Shown: positions 1 through 9,936 of the stretch, piece after piece
How positions within the stretch are numbered: position 1 is the first letter of the stretch
How the letters are laid out: the number at the start of each line of letters is the position of its first letter
Made by a program: the position numbers and the translations under genes
Notes under the pieces: model-generated
Seen by the model: only the letters and a program-made list of their open reading frames with translations
What the model was told of the DNA's origin: nothing
Databases searched by the model: none
NCBI RefSeq assembly: GCF_003337485.1
Contig: NZ_QPJJ01000024.1
Location: forward strand, 1 to 39,228
Length of the DNA: 39,228 nucleotides
Direction of reading: 5' to 3'
From: Saliterribacillus persicus
Lineage (GTDB): Bacteria > Bacillota > Bacilli > Bacillales > Amphibacillaceae

Positions 1-106
1 TGTTTGTGTGGTTACTTGCATTTTACACGAAGCTGTTATGGGCTGTTTTATTTTAGCCATGTTTTTAGGTGTTGCACTTAATATTACAATTCGTCTAATA
101 AAAAAA

Positions 107-147
107 CTGCACCCCTACTATTTTTGTTCTAACAATTGGAGGTGCAG
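107..147 (-). terminator. Terminator of the Na+:alanine symporter gene
   Basis: Read on the minus strand, arms CTGCACC and GGTGCAG can pair (two extra inner C:G pairs are possible past a one-base bulge) and are followed at once by TTTTTTTATT (about 98-106). It lies 32 bases after the symporter stop codon. The loop is long (over 20 nt), so the shape is not textbook, but the T-run is good. Confidence 0.7.
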
Positions 148-178
148 TGCAAATTATTTAGCGCCACTTAAGGCTATA

Positions 179-1609
179 TTACTCTTTTCTTTCGACATCC
201 TGAACGCCCCACCACGAAACACCCTTTAAGCCTTTGATATTTTGATGATGGAAGGTAGGATCAATACCTTGCTTTTTCTGTGAAATATAATCTTGCAGTA
301 CTTGAAAGGATATTTTGCTAAGCAATAAGATTGCGATTAAGTTTACAACAGCCATCATCGCCATAAACATGTCTGCCATATCCCATACTAATTGAATCGA
401 AGCCATAGAACCAAACATCACCATAGCTAATACAAATACTCTATAAATCGTCAGCCATGGACCTTTATGATTTAAGAAACTCACATTTGTTTCTCCGTAA
501 TAATAATTTCCAATCACAGAGCTAAATGCGAAGAAGAAAATAGTAATTGCTAAGAAAATTGATGCCCACGCACCAACATGCGAGCTTAGAGCTACCTGTG
601 TAAGCTGAATACCATCTTGAGATGCTTGATAGAAATTATCGTATAATATAATAATAAACGCAGTTAAACTACAAATTACAATTGTATCGAAAAAGACCGC
701 CAGTGATTGCACAAGGCCTTGCTTAACTGGATGATTAACTCCTGCTGTTGCTGCAGCATTTGGGGCACTACCCATACCCGCTTCATTTGAAAACAATCCG
801 CGTCGTATACCATACATCATTGCGGCCCCAACGCCTCCACCAAATGCTTCTTCTAAGCCGAAGGCATCTCTGACAATTAAAAGAAACACGTCGGGAACTG
901 CTGTGATATTGGTAAATACCACATAGAAACCAACTATCATGTATATAACAGCCATTATTGGCACAATAACTCCAGCCACTGAAGCTATTCTTTTAATACC
1001 ACCAAATATAATCATAGCTGACAATGCTACTAATACAATTCCAGTCCACACTTTATCTATATTAAAAGCTTCCTCTACGGCATTAGATATTGTGTTTGCC
1101 TGAACCGCATTAAAGATAAATCCAAACGTAATTGTGATCAAAATCGAAAATAATACACCCATCCATTTTTGTCCTAAAGCTTTTTCCATATAATAAGCTG
1201 GGCCACCTCTAAAGCCATCTTTATCAGGAATTTTGTACACCTGAGCTAGTGTACTTTCAATAAAGGCTGTCGCCATACCGACAATTGCTACCATCCACAT
1301 CCAAAATACCGCACCAGGACCACCTATAGCTACTGCTAATGCTACACCGGCCAAGTTACCTGTACCAACGCGAGAGGCTATCGTGATACTAAAAGCTTGG
1401 AATGCATTTGTTCCACGTTTTCCACTTTGTTCAACAGCTTCTTCTGTGATAACACGGAACATATCACCAAATAATCTAAATTGAACAAACTTTGTGCTAA
1501 AGGTGAAAAATAATCCTGCTCCTAACAATAAGTATATTAGTACATAATCCCAAAGAATGAGGTTTCCCCATTCTATAATTGTTGCTACTATATTTTTCAT
1601 TGTATCCAT
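179..1609 (-). CDS. Sodium:alanine symporter family (AGCS) amino acid carrier
   Basis: A 476-residue polytopic membrane protein that should import alanine or glycine together with Na+ across the cytoplasmic membrane. The AGCS signature is plain: SNEAGMGSAPNAAATAG in the middle, and the N-terminal stretch around ASRVGTGNLAGVA that lines the substrate path. About ten to eleven hydrophobic helices are visible, and the length matches the family (450-490). The ATG at 1609 has AAGGAG seven bases upstream; a second in-frame ATG nine bases on lacks such spacing. The gene is monocistronic: the tyrS terminator lies upstream and its own terminator at 107-147. A TATAAT at 1655-1660 (minus strand) may be its -10 box, but no good -35 is seen. 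B. subtilis AlsT and YrbD are relatives; the exact substrate cannot be told from sequence. Confidence 0.93.
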   Translation of the reverse strand: MDTMKNIVATIIEWGNLILWDYVLIYLLLGAGLFFTFSTKFVQFRLFGDMFRVITEEAVEQSGKRGTNAFQAFSITIASRVGTGNLAGVALAVAIGGPGAVFWMWMVAIVGMATAFIESTLAQVYKIPDKDGFRGGPAYYMEKALGQKWMGVLFSILITITFGFIFNAVQANTISNAVEEAFNIDKVWTGIVLVALSAMIIFGGIKRIASVAGVIVPIMAVIYMIVGFYVVFTNITAVPDVFLLIVRDAFGLEEAFGGGVGAAMMYGIRRGLFSNEAGMGSAPNAAATAGVNHPVKQGLVQSLAVFFDTIVICSLTAFIIILYDNFYQASQDGIQLTQVALSSHVGAWASIFLAITIFFFAFSSVIGNYYYGETNVSFLNHKGPWLTIYRVFVLAMVMFGSMASIQLVWDMADMFMAMMAVVNLIAILLLSKISFQVLQDYISQKKQGIDPTFHHQNIKGLKGVSWWGVQDVERKE

Positions 1610-1691
1610 TGTTTCACTCCTTCCGTATGAAAATCTTATACCCTAAAATAAATCATTATATTACAAAATTTTCATTTTAATTAATAAAGTG

Positions 1692-1720
1692 AAGGAAACC
1701 CTTCGATAAAGAGTTTCCTT
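1692..1720 (-). terminator. Terminator after tyrS
   Basis: AAGGAAAC and GTTTCCTT pair, extended by an inner CTT/AAG after one mismatch, starting 10 bases after the tyrS stop. The minus-strand tail (CACTTTATTAATT) is only moderately T-rich; the plus-strand tail (TTTTT) is better, but nothing on the plus strand needs it. Confidence 0.6.
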
Positions 1721-1729
1721 TTTAAAAAA

Positions 1730-2998
1730 TTAGCTATAACGAATTAAAAAATATTTTTTCTTCCCGCGACGAATCAACGTGAATTTTCCTTCTATTTGAT
1801 CAGCCTCACCTATTTCATATCCTAATTCTTGCTGTCTTTCCCCATTAATATAAACTGCACCATTTTTAATATCTTCTCTTGCTTGACGTTTAGAAGAGAC
1901 AATTCCCGCTTCGACTAACAAATCTACTAATGTTATCGATGCCTTTTCTAAATGAAAAGATGGAACATCCTTAAACCCTTGCTCTATTTCGTTAGCTGAA
2001 AGAATCTTTACATCCCCACTAAAAAGAGCATTTGTAATGTTTTTAGCCTGCTGCAAGGATTCTTCTCCGTGTACAAGCTTTGTCATTTCTTCTGCAAGGC
2101 GCATATGCGGAATGCGTTTTTCAGGCGCTTCATTTAGAGAAACCTCTAGCTCTTCCAGTTCTTTAAAATCAATAAAAGTAAAGTACTTCAAGAATCGTAG
2201 AACATCTCTATCATCCGTATTAATCCAGAATTGGTAAAACTCATATGGAGTAGTTTTAAGTGGGTCTAACCAAACAGCTCCTCCTGCAGTTTTACCAAAC
2301 TTTGTTCCATCTGATTTAGTAATGAGCGGAACAGTTAACCCAAATACTTTTGCATCTGTTCCCTCTGCGCGTGTTCTTCTTATTAATTCCATACCAGCAG
2401 TAATATTACCCCATTGATCACTACCACCTATTTGAAGGGTACAGTTTTCTTTTTCAAATAAATTCATAAAATCGATGGATTGTAATATCATGTAACTAAA
2501 CTCAGTAAAAGATATACCATGCTCCATTCTTGATTCAACAGAGTCTTTCGCTAACATGTAATTGATACCAAAGTGCTTCCCAATATCTCGTAATACTTCA
2601 ATAAAAGTCATTTGGGATAGCCATTCGTGATTGTTTCTAACCACAACTTCATTTTCATTTTCTTTCACATCTAGTATCGAATAAATTTGTTTTTTTATTT
2701 GATCACTAAAGCCTTGAACTACTTCTAAACTATTCAGACTACGCTCAGTCGAACGCCCACTTGGATCTCCTATTAAACCAGTTCCCCCACCTATCAATGC
2801 AATTGGGCGATGGCCAGCTTTTTGAAATCTTTTTAACATTAGTAGTGGTAATAAATGTCCAATATGCAGACTGTCTGCAGTGGGATCAAAGCCGCAATAT
2901 AGTGTCACGGTATTTTCTGATAAATGCTTTCTTAAACCTTCTTCATCTGTTGTTTGGTGGACTAAGTCCCGTCTTTCTAAATCTTCTAATAAATGCAT
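1730..2998 (-). CDS. tyrS: Tyrosyl-tRNA synthetase
   Basis: Charges tRNA-Tyr with tyrosine in the cytoplasm. The protein is 422 residues, the same length as B. subtilis TyrS. The class I signature HIGH occurs in YCGFDPTADSLHIGH near residue 45, and the KMSKS-equivalent KFGKT near residue 230. The C-terminal 70 residues form an S4 RNA-binding domain (VDLLVEAGIVSSKRQAREDI). The frame stays open for 41 codons further upstream, but those codons run through the T-box leader. The ATG at 2998 has AAAAGGAG seven to eight bases before it, so this start is chosen. Transcription is controlled by the tyrosine T-box at 3061-3300. The gene is transcribed alone and diverges from the penicillin-binding protein gene. 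Confidence 0.97.
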   Translation of the reverse strand: MHLLEDLERRDLVHQTTDEEGLRKHLSENTVTLYCGFDPTADSLHIGHLLPLLMLKRFQKAGHRPIALIGGGTGLIGDPSGRSTERSLNSLEVVQGFSDQIKKQIYSILDVKENENEVVVRNNHEWLSQMTFIEVLRDIGKHFGINYMLAKDSVESRMEHGISFTEFSYMILQSIDFMNLFEKENCTLQIGGSDQWGNITAGMELIRRTRAEGTDAKVFGLTVPLITKSDGTKFGKTAGGAVWLDPLKTTPYEFYQFWINTDDRDVLRFLKYFTFIDFKELEELEVSLNEAPEKRIPHMRLAEEMTKLVHGEESLQQAKNITNALFSGDVKILSANEIEQGFKDVPSFHLEKASITLVDLLVEAGIVSSKRQAREDIKNGAVYINGERQQELGYEIGEADQIEGKFTLIRRGKKKYFLIRYS

Positions 2999-3060
2999 GG
3001 TTATTCTCCTTTTTTCGTTTACTCTCAAACCTATAAATTTATACCTTTTTCGATATAAAC

Positions 3061-3300
3061 TAAAAAAACCCCTCCCTATAAAAAGGGACGAGATTATATC
3101 GCGGTACCACCCTCGTTGCAATTAAATAATTGCCACTCAAGGAATTAACGATGAGACCCACCGGCCACAAGCATAGTTGTAGCAGCTCCAGAACGTAATT
3201 CACAAAAAAATATGTACTGACTTTCAGCTACCGTCAGCTCTCTTTAGACAGGGATCTTTTTGCTACTTCAATCTTTCTTCGCTTTATAGTATTTTATTGT
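3061..3300 (-). promoter_or_regulatory. Tyrosine T-box riboswitch leader of tyrS
   Basis: Reading the minus strand, the canonical T-box core AGGGTGGTACCGCG is at 3113-3100. The apical Stem I region contains GGTAGCTGAAAGTCAG. A candidate tyrosine specifier codon TAC is at 3197-3195, followed by G as the family prefers. The terminator is formed by CTCGTCCCT and AGGGAGGGG (3092-3069, one mismatch) and the run TTTTTTT (3068-3062). Uncharged tRNA-Tyr is expected to stabilise the antiterminator and allow tyrS transcription. The Stem I fold was judged by eye. Confidence 0.93.
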
Positions 3301-3375
3301 ATGGATTATTAATACCATAATTTATAATGCAATGCAATATTTTAATGAAAATTTAATATGGGAATATTGACTAGT

Positions 3376-3385
3376 ATGCTATAAT
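3376..3385 (+). promoter_or_regulatory. Extended -10 promoter of the penicillin-binding protein gene
   Basis: TATGCTATAAT is a perfect extended -10 (TRTGN-TATAAT) 28 bases before the ATG at 3413. No -35 is recognisable at 17 bp. A TTGACT at 3367 is far too close to be its partner. Confidence 0.6.
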
Positions 3386-3412
3386 GGTTAGTGATATTTA
3401 GGAGGAATGCAA

Positions 3413-6400
3413 ATGAAGATGAAAGAATTTTTTATAAATACATGGGCGAAGATTAAACATATATGGCAACAAGGAAAAGTACAAAAATCATCTCGAATTA
3501 CTTACCATGTTATGTGGAATGTTATATTATTTTTTATCATGATTACTATTACTGGCCTCTTTTTTGCAGGGGGTGTCGGTGCAGGGTATTTCGCATCACT
3601 TGTTGATGATGAAAATGTCTATCCAAAAGAAGAAATGCAATCAGCAATCTATAGCTACGAAGAAACATCTGAGATGTATTTCGCGGATAACGTTCTCTTA
3701 GGGGAAGTATCCTCTGATCTTTATCGTGAAGAAATCCAACTAAGCGAAGTATCTGATTATGTGCAAAAAGCAGTCATCGCAACAGAGGATGAGTATTTTG
3801 AAACACATAACGGAATCGTACCAAAGGCTATTTTTAGAGCTATGTTCCAAGAAGCTACCAATGCTTCTAACAAAACAGGTGGAAGTACACTCACCCAACA
3901 AATTATAAAAAATCAAATTTTAACAAATGAAGTATCTTTCGAACGTAAGGCAAAAGAAATGTTACTTGCGATGCGTTTGGAACGCTTTTTTGAAAAGGAT
4001 CAAATTTTAGAAGCCTACTTAAATATCGTACCTTTTGGTAGAAATTCTTCTGGCCAAAATATTGCTGGAATTCAAACGGCTGCAGAGGGTATTTTCGGTG
4101 TGAATGCAAGTGAATTAAATCTTGCACAGGCTGCATTTGTTGCAGGTCTACCACAAAGCCCTTCTGGTTATACTCCCTTCACTAATGGAGGTAACATAAA
4201 GGATGACGGTGGCTTAGAGCCTGGCTTGAATCGGATGCGTTCGGTATTAAATAGAATGCTAGAAGAAAGCTATATCACACAGGAAGAATATGATGAAGCA
4301 ATTAATTATAATATTATTGAAGACTTTAAAGATGCAGAACCTTCGCTATTAGAAGAGTATCCTTTCTTAATGAACGAAATTAAAAAACGTGCCATCGACG
4401 TTTTAACTACTGTTCTAGCTGAACAAGACGGCTATTCAAAAGAAGATATTGAAAATAGTGAAACGCTTCTAGAAGAATATGAAATTTTAGCAGAGCGTGC
4501 CATTGCAAATGATGGGTACAAAATTCACTCAACAATTAATAAAGAAATCTATGATAGATTCCAAGATATTGCACGAGAATACAATAATTACGGACCTGAT
4601 AAACAAGCTAGAAATGTTACAACGAATGAAGTAATCACAGTAGAGGATCCAGAAACTGGTGAAGAAAAACCTCTAGTGGAACCTGTTCAAGTCGGCAGTG
4701 TGTTAATAGAAAACAAGACTGGAAAAATCTTAAGCTTTGTTGGTGGACGCGATTTTAATGTCGAGCAATCCAATCATGCAACAACTACACGTAGACATAA
4801 CGGTAGTACGATGAAGCCACTTCTCGTATACGCACCAGCAATGCAGCAAGGTGTTATTCAACCAGGAACACCAATAGCGGATGTGGAAAGAGAATTTCCA
4901 GGATATACTAAAAGACGTGCTACTAACTATACCGGTCGCTATTATGGATTAGTTTCTGCAAGAGAAGCACTTTATAAGTCTCATAATATTTCTGCACTTC
5001 AAATTTACGACAAAATTATCAATACGGATCCTGCAGCTCAATATTTGGAAAAAATGGGCTTACCTTTATCTGAAACTGATGAAAATAATGATCATGTTAA
5101 CCTATCAGCAGCTTTAGGTAGTACTTACTATGGTTTTACGGTAGAAGAAAATACAAGTGCCTATACTACATTTGGTAATGGTGGTAAGTTTGTTGATGGC
5201 TATATGATAGAACGTATCGAAACCACAGACGGTGAAGTGATTTACGAACATGAGAGTGAAGAGGTAGAAGTTTATACACCTCAAACAAATTATTTAATGC
5301 TTGATATAATGCGTGATGTATTAACGCGTGGTACTGGTACTGCAGCTAGAGCTAACCTATCTAACAAAAGCGTTGATTGGGCAGGTAAAACAGGTACTTC
5401 AAATGAATTCCGTGATACTTGGTTTGTAGCAACCAATCCGAACGTCACACTCGGTAGTTGGATGGGATATGACAATAACATGCGACTTGCTGATGGTTAT
5501 AGTAGTCGCAACAACACATTTTGGGCACAACTAGCTAACGCTGCAACAGAAGTTAATCCCGAATTAATGGCACCAAGTAGTCGATTCAAACAACCTGGTG
5601 GTATTGTGTCAAGATCGTATTGCATGACTTCTGGGATGCTTCCTTCTGAAATATGTAGCGGGGCAGGATTAGTAAACTCTGATTTATTTAATGCTAGTTT
5701 CGTACCAACCAAGCGTGACAATAGTTTAATTCGTGATTCTTATGTGATGGTTGATGGAAAAGCAATTATTGCTGGAGAAAACACACCTGAAGAATTTACA
5801 GAAGGTGATGGATTATCCTTTAACCCTAAGTGGTTGAAAGAAATGGGATATGATAAATTAATTGATATTAATCAACTTATTCCAAGTACTTCTGGTGTAT
5901 GGTCTGATATTAAGTTTCCAGATACTGATGAGATTAGTGATGATGGTAAAGCACCTGCTACACCATCCTCATTAATCAATCGTGGTAGTACGCTTAAATG
6001 GTCTGAATCTGGAAGTAATGACGTTGTTGGTTATCGCATATACCGGGCGAGCGATCCAGACAGTAATGACTTTAAAAAGATAGGAAGTACAACTGATCTA
6101 AACTTTAATGTCTCGTCCAGTAAAGCTGTGTACAACGTTCGTGCAGTTGATTACTTTGGACAAGAATCCAGTCCAACTAAAAAAGTTATTATTGGTGACT
6201 TTTCAGAACCGGAACCTGAGCCTGAACCTGATAAAAAACCTAAGCCGGAGCCTGAGCCCGATAAAAAACCTAAACCTAAGCCGGAGCCTAAACCGGAACC
6301 TAAGCCAGAGCCTGAGCCCGAACCTGAGCCCGAACCTGAGCCAGAACCTGAACCTGAGCCAGAACCCGAACCTGAGCCTGAGCCAGAGCCTGAGCCTGAG

Positions 6401-6418
6401 CCTGAGCCAGCAGATTAA
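3413..6418 (+). CDS. Class A penicillin-binding protein with FN3 domain and Glu-Pro tail
   Basis: Bifunctional peptidoglycan glycosyltransferase/transpeptidase, membrane-anchored with the catalytic domains outside. The protein is 1001 residues. A single membrane helix lies near residues 28-58. The GT51 domain shows [13 protein letters not shown] (catalytic Glu, about residue 125) and GGSTLTQQ (about 153). The transpeptidase shows GSTMKP (active Ser near 463), SHN (about 522) and KTGT (about 659). A fibronectin III-like domain spans roughly 844-930, and residues 932-1001 are a tail of Glu-Pro and Lys-Pro dipeptides. Two in-frame ATGs lie close together; the one at 3413 sits seven bases after GGAGG, while the one at 3407 is only one base from it. 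It belongs with the PbpF/PbpG/PonA group, but I cannot assign an orthologue. The gene stands alone with its own promoter and terminator. Confidence 0.93.
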   Translation: MKMKEFFINTWAKIKHIWQQGKVQKSSRITYHVMWNVILFFIMITITGLFFAGGVGAGYFASLVDDENVYPKEEMQSAIYSYEETSEMYFADNVLLGEVSSDLYREEIQLSEVSDYVQKAVIATEDEYFETHNGIVPKAIFRAMFQEATNASNKTGGSTLTQQIIKNQILTNEVSFERKAKEMLLAMRLERFFEKDQILEAYLNIVPFGRNSSGQNIAGIQTAAEGIFGVNASELNLAQAAFVAGLPQSPSGYTPFTNGGNIKDDGGLEPGLNRMRSVLNRMLEESYITQEEYDEAINYNIIEDFKDAEPSLLEEYPFLMNEIKKRAIDVLTTVLAEQDGYSKEDIENSETLLEEYEILAERAIANDGYKIHSTINKEIYDRFQDIAREYNNYGPDKQARNVTTNEVITVEDPETGEEKPLVEPVQVGSVLIENKTGKILSFVGGRDFNVEQSNHATTTRRHNGSTMKPLLVYAPAMQQGVIQPGTPIADVEREFPGYTKRRATNYTGRYYGLVSAREALYKSHNISALQIYDKIINTDPAAQYLEKMGLPLSETDENNDHVNLSAALGSTYYGFTVEENTSAYTTFGNGGKFVDGYMIERIETTDGEVIYEHESEEVEVYTPQTNYLMLDIMRDVLTRGTGTAARANLSNKSVDWAGKTGTSNEFRDTWFVATNPNVTLGSWMGYDNNMRLADGYSSRNNTFWAQLANAATEVNPELMAPSSRFKQPGGIVSRSYCMTSGMLPSEICSGAGLVNSDLFNASFVPTKRDNSLIRDSYVMVDGKAIIAGENTPEEFTEGDGLSFNPKWLKEMGYDKLIDINQLIPSTSGVWSDIKFPDTDEISDDGKAPATPSSLINRGSTLKWSESGSNDVVGYRIYRASDPDSNDFKKIGSTTDLNFNVSSSKAVYNVRAVDYFGQESSPTKKVIIGDFSEPEPEPEPDKKPKPEPEPDKKPKPKPEPKPEPKPEPEPEPEPEPEPEPEPEPEPEPEPEPEPEPEPEPAD
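6206..6412 (+). repeat. Low-complexity Glu-Pro / Lys-Pro coding repeat
   Basis: About 35 imperfect 6-bp units of the type GAGCCT, GAACCT or GAGCCC, interrupted by two GATAAAAAACC segments that encode DKKP. It is in frame with the end of the penicillin-binding protein. Such tracts expand and contract by slippage, so length may differ between strains, and assembly errors are possible here. Confidence 0.9.
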
Positions 6419-6476
6419 TATTAATAACTTTTAACCGTCACCTCTTATACTTGCATAGGAGGAATGAAGACATATT

Positions 6477-6510
6477 AAAGCACACGCTATAACTTAGAGC
6501 GTGTGCTTTT
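6477..6510 (+). terminator. Terminator of the penicillin-binding protein gene
   Basis: AAAGCACACGCT pairs perfectly with AGCGTGTGCTTT across a 9-base loop, followed by TTG. It lies about 60 bases after the stop codon. Confidence 0.85.
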
Positions 6511-6578
6511 GTTATCTATTATGTTGACGTATTATTTTATAAGGGTTACTACTTTTGATTTTTACGCTATTTAATAAA

Positions 6579-6607
6579 GGCATAAGTTCAAATAACGAAC
6601 TTATGCC
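6579..6607 (-). terminator. Terminator of the rhamnogalacturonan lyase gene
   Basis: Perfect 11-bp stem GGCATAAGTTC / GAACTTATGCC with a 7-base loop. The minus-strand tail is TTTATTAAAT. It lies 24 bases beyond the lyase stop. The plus-strand side also has a T-rich tail, so it could work for both directions. Confidence 0.8.
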
Positions 6608-6630
6608 CATTTCTTTTTTAAGTTAAAATT

Positions 6631-9600
6631 TTAATGTTGATTATAGAATTCTAATTCAGCAATATTCCCATAACCTCCATCAGGACTTATATAACGAAGA
6701 TAGCGATAAGTTTCTTCGGTTGTTAGTTCCACTACATTCCATCCGGATTCTGGCTCTGAATTAATCGTATATAAATCTTCGAACCCTTCGTCTGAAGAAA
6801 CATTTGATCCTTGAATTTTACCCCCTAACATTCTTCCCGTAAAACCTTCTCTAGGATAAAATCTGATTTGGGAAGGTACCACTTGATTGCCTTCACCTAA
6901 ATCAATTCCTGTGTAACCACCATTTGCTTCTTTATAGTCGAAGAAGGTGTTGGTATTTCCATCAAATGCTTTATCATATTCTGCACCTGCTGACCATGAA
7001 GGGGTTGTTCCGAACGGATCTCCTGTTACTAATGCTTGTTGATTCGAAATATCAACAATTAACTCTCCTGCAATTCCAGATCCGTCCATTGCCTTCGCAA
7101 TTACCTTAACCTCTCCATTCAAACCTTTCGCATTACCTGATAACAATCCATCTGAAGTAATAGTAGCAGTATCTGTATCAGCACCATCTAAATCAGTAAC
7201 AGACCATTCCACGGTTTGATTCGCATTTGCAGGTGAAACTTCTGACGTTAACTTTAATGTTCCACCGTTTGAATCAATGGACTTCACTCCATCTTCTCCA
7301 ATCACAGAGATATTGGAAACTTCATCATATAAATTGATAGTTTGCTCAACATCATCCATTGAAACAAGTTCCTTGCTTGTACTTGTATAGGCTATATTTG
7401 TAAGAGTAACATCTGTTGTAAAAGCTTCTGTTTCTTTTGCTTTCATATTTACTTTAAACAGATCAGGATCATTAAAGAAACGATTTGGCGCACCATCTAA
7501 AACAATCTTAATCTCACCTGGTTGTTCAGACTCATGATTTATTTTTAATTTTTTTACTAAAGGGTCCACAGAAACAAATTCTACTTTCTCTGGATCATAA
7601 TTAAGGTTCATTTCAATAGAGCGCAGATTATCTCCTTCACCGCTCATTTCATAGGTAAGACTATATGAATCACCTACTTTTATATCCTCTATTTCTTTAA
7701 CGGATAAAGCTGGTTCTGAAGTTTGAACACTTAACGTATCTGTTCCAACAAAAATCTCACCGGTTGAGGAAGTGATACTAACCCTAACTTCGGTGGCACC
7801 TGTTTGTCCATCAATTGCTCTTGCAAATTCCCTACGTTCCATTTTCACTTGGTAACCCTTATTAACAGTCGAAACGTTAGCGTTAACGGCCTCACCGTTT
7901 ATGGCAACTGTAGCTGAATTATCAACTACTAAATCCTTAGCATTATCCGGAACTTGGACATTAATGGTAAGATTCCCTTTCAACTTTCCTTTCAATTTAT
8001 CAGGCTCTAGCTCAACAGTTGACGGAACAATAAAGTTCGCGTTCGGTTTTGGCGCTTCCTCCATATCGTTTCCTAGGAAGTAGCTTGTGTGTGGAGGTTG
8101 GTTATAAGCCACATTCTGCCAAGCAATTCCTAAGCGATAAACCGAATCATGCATAAGTGTGGGAATCTTATGCTCTGTTAGGTCGGTTGTTGTATACAAA
8201 CGAAGTTCTGTACTATCAATATTCCTCACTATGACTTCCTCACGCCAGTCACCAATGAGATCAGCCTGTAATGCAGGATTACCTTTTGTTCCGTTGTTAG
8301 AAGTTGTTCCTTCCATCTTCAAAATATTGTCCAACTCATTGTTTTCATAATCCCATTTATCAATTCTAGGTGTTCCGATTCCCACTTCATAATCAGTCCA
8401 GTCATGGTCTAGTAGCTCACGAGATAAATCGCCATCCCACCAGATAGCGAAGTTAGAAGTTGGAATTTCATCACCAATTTTTTCACCATCTGCAGTATAA
8501 AGGTAACCTTCACTATCATTCCATGCTCCACCAACTGCCCATGCTTCGGAACCTGGATATCTGGGATCTACATCTGCGGATACTCCTCTACCAGTGTCTG
8601 CACCTGTAGGAACAGCCCATAGTTCTTCACCTGTAGAAGCGTCTCGCATGCTTAAACCATAATCTCCCCATTCATGAACTTGAAATACCTCCATCCCATC
8701 TCTATTAGGATCAAGGTCACTAACATGCATTGCATCACCGTGATTCCAGCCTGTTGAATAAATACCTGTACCATCATCGTCGACAGCCATTGCACCAAAA
8801 ATAATTTCATCTTTACCATCTTCATCGACGTCAGCAATACTTAAGCTGTGATTACCTTGTCCTTCATATTCTTCGTTCCCTTCGTCAGTGTCAAAAGTCC
8901 ATAACTCGGTTAACTTGCCATCTCGAAAGTTATAAGCTGTAAGCATTGTTTTTTCATAGTACCCTCGTGTCATCACAATACTAGGCTTTTGACCATCTAG
9001 ATAGGCCACTCCCGCAAGAAACCGATCCCCTCGGTTACCATAAGTGTCACCCCAATCTCCCATGTTACCGCGAGCTGGTGAAAAGTCTGTGGTAACAAGT
9101 TCTTCACCTGTTTCACCCTCAAAAACTGTTAAGTATTCAGGACCTTCAAGTATATAACCAGAACTGTTACGATAATCTGCATTAGCATCGCCTATCACTT
9201 TACCAGTTGCATCCGTTGCCCCATCTGCTGTTCTAAGCGTAACTTCTGCTTTACCATCACTATCAAAATCATAAACTAAAAATTGCGTATAATGCGCACC
9301 GGCACGAATATTTTTTCCCAGACCGATTCGCCATAATTGTGTACCGTCTAATTCATAAGCATCCATAAAAACCTCGCCTGTATATCCTGCGCGTGAATTA
9401 TCTTGTGAATTTGATGGTTCCCACTTTAATATGATTTCATATTCACCATCACCATCAAGATCACCTACACTTGTATCATTTGCATGATAAGTATAATCTT
9501 CCCCATCAGGAGTTGTGCCACCATCTGGTCTTTGAAGTGGAATAGAGTGGTATTGGTTCCCCCACACTTTAACTTCTTGTGACTCCTCTACTTCCTCTCC

Positions 9601-9936
9601 ATCCAGGGTAGCGCTTACAATATAAGTCGAATCAACTGTTCCCTCTTCATCTAAATAATTTGTGCTTGATGTTATTGTTTCATCATTTATCTTTTCACCA
9701 TCGCGATAAAGGTTAAAAGCAACTTCTTCTGAATCTGTTCCTAATAAACGCCAGCTTACAAAGATACCGTCATCTGTGTTAACTGCAACAACACCTCGTT
9801 CTAAATACTCCATTTGGTAAAGTGTTTCCCCAGCTTCATTTGCGCTCACTGATGATAATTGAACTGTGCTAGCAAATGAGGTAGCCACAAGAGCTGCACT
9901 AAAAACTATTGCACTTTTCTTCAATTGTTTCAACAA
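6631..9936 (-). CDS. Secreted multidomain rhamnogalacturonan lyase (PL11 family)
   Basis: An exported enzyme predicted to cut the rhamnogalacturonan I backbone of pectin by beta-elimination. The protein is 1101 residues, against about 620 for B. subtilis YesW. It starts with a signal peptide (KQLKK, hydrophobic core, likely cut after SSVSA near residue 33). A catalytic beta-propeller follows to about residue 620, with repeated calcium-loop motifs such as DLDGDGEYE, DFDSDGKAE and DVDEDGKDE. Then come an Ig-like module (about 635-740), a cohesin-like module (about 745-870, NLNYDPEKVEFVSV), a bacterial Ig-like module (about 875-965) and a C-terminal discoidin/F5-8C-like module (about 970-1101) that could bind carbohydrate. 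The start is TTG at 9936, eight bases after GGAGG; an ATG at 9940 is out of frame. It has no pectin-gene neighbours. Domain limits and roles after the propeller are inferred. Confidence 0.92.
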   Translation of the reverse strand: MLKQLKKSAIVFSAALVATSFASTVQLSSVSANEAGETLYQMEYLERGVVAVNTDDGIFVSWRLLGTDSEEVAFNLYRDGEKINDETITSSTNYLDEEGTVDSTYIVSATLDGEEVEESQEVKVWGNQYHSIPLQRPDGGTTPDGEDYTYHANDTSVGDLDGDGEYEIILKWEPSNSQDNSRAGYTGEVFMDAYELDGTQLWRIGLGKNIRAGAHYTQFLVYDFDSDGKAEVTLRTADGATDATGKVIGDANADYRNSSGYILEGPEYLTVFEGETGEELVTTDFSPARGNMGDWGDTYGNRGDRFLAGVAYLDGQKPSIVMTRGYYEKTMLTAYNFRDGKLTELWTFDTDEGNEEYEGQGNHSLSIADVDEDGKDEIIFGAMAVDDDGTGIYSTGWNHGDAMHVSDLDPNRDGMEVFQVHEWGDYGLSMRDASTGEELWAVPTGADTGRGVSADVDPRYPGSEAWAVGGAWNDSEGYLYTADGEKIGDEIPTSNFAIWWDGDLSRELLDHDWTDYEVGIGTPRIDKWDYENNELDNILKMEGTTSNNGTKGNPALQADLIGDWREEVIVRNIDSTELRLYTTTDLTEHKIPTLMHDSVYRLGIAWQNVAYNQPPHTSYFLGNDMEEAPKPNANFIVPSTVELEPDKLKGKLKGNLTINVQVPDNAKDLVVDNSATVAINGEAVNANVSTVNKGYQVKMERREFARAIDGQTGATEVRVSITSSTGEIFVGTDTLSVQTSEPALSVKEIEDIKVGDSYSLTYEMSGEGDNLRSIEMNLNYDPEKVEFVSVDPLVKKLKINHESEQPGEIKIVLDGAPNRFFNDPDLFKVNMKAKETEAFTTDVTLTNIAYTSTSKELVSMDDVEQTINLYDEVSNISVIGEDGVKSIDSNGGTLKLTSEVSPANANQTVEWSVTDLDGADTDTATITSDGLLSGNAKGLNGEVKVIAKAMDGSGIAGELIVDISNQQALVTGDPFGTTPSWSAGAEYDKAFDGNTNTFFDYKEANGGYTGIDLGEGNQVVPSQIRFYPREGFTGRMLGGKIQGSNVSSDEGFEDLYTINSEPESGWNVVELTTEETYRYLRYISPDGGYGNIAELEFYNQH

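Noticed and set aside
3-56. Short hydrophobic plus-strand open frame running in from the left edge and ending in TAG
   Set aside because: Only 17 codons are visible, with no following terminator; it could be the end of a membrane protein but cannot be supported.
2037-3125. Plus-strand open frames opposite tyrS
   Set aside because: They are antisense to a clear tyrS, have no ribosome sites and no recognisable domains.
3367-3385. TTGACT and TATAAT as a -35/-10 pair for the penicillin-binding protein gene
   Set aside because: They are only 7 bases apart; the extended -10 alone is the more likely signal.
6108-6434. Second plus-strand frame over the end of the penicillin-binding protein (Leu/Asn/Ser-rich)
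   Set aside because: It is the shifted reading of the Glu-Pro hexamer repeat and has no separate start signal.
6458-6476. AGGAGGAATG followed by a very short frame after the penicillin-binding protein gene
   Set aside because: It gives four codons before a stop and lies just ahead of the terminator; probably chance.
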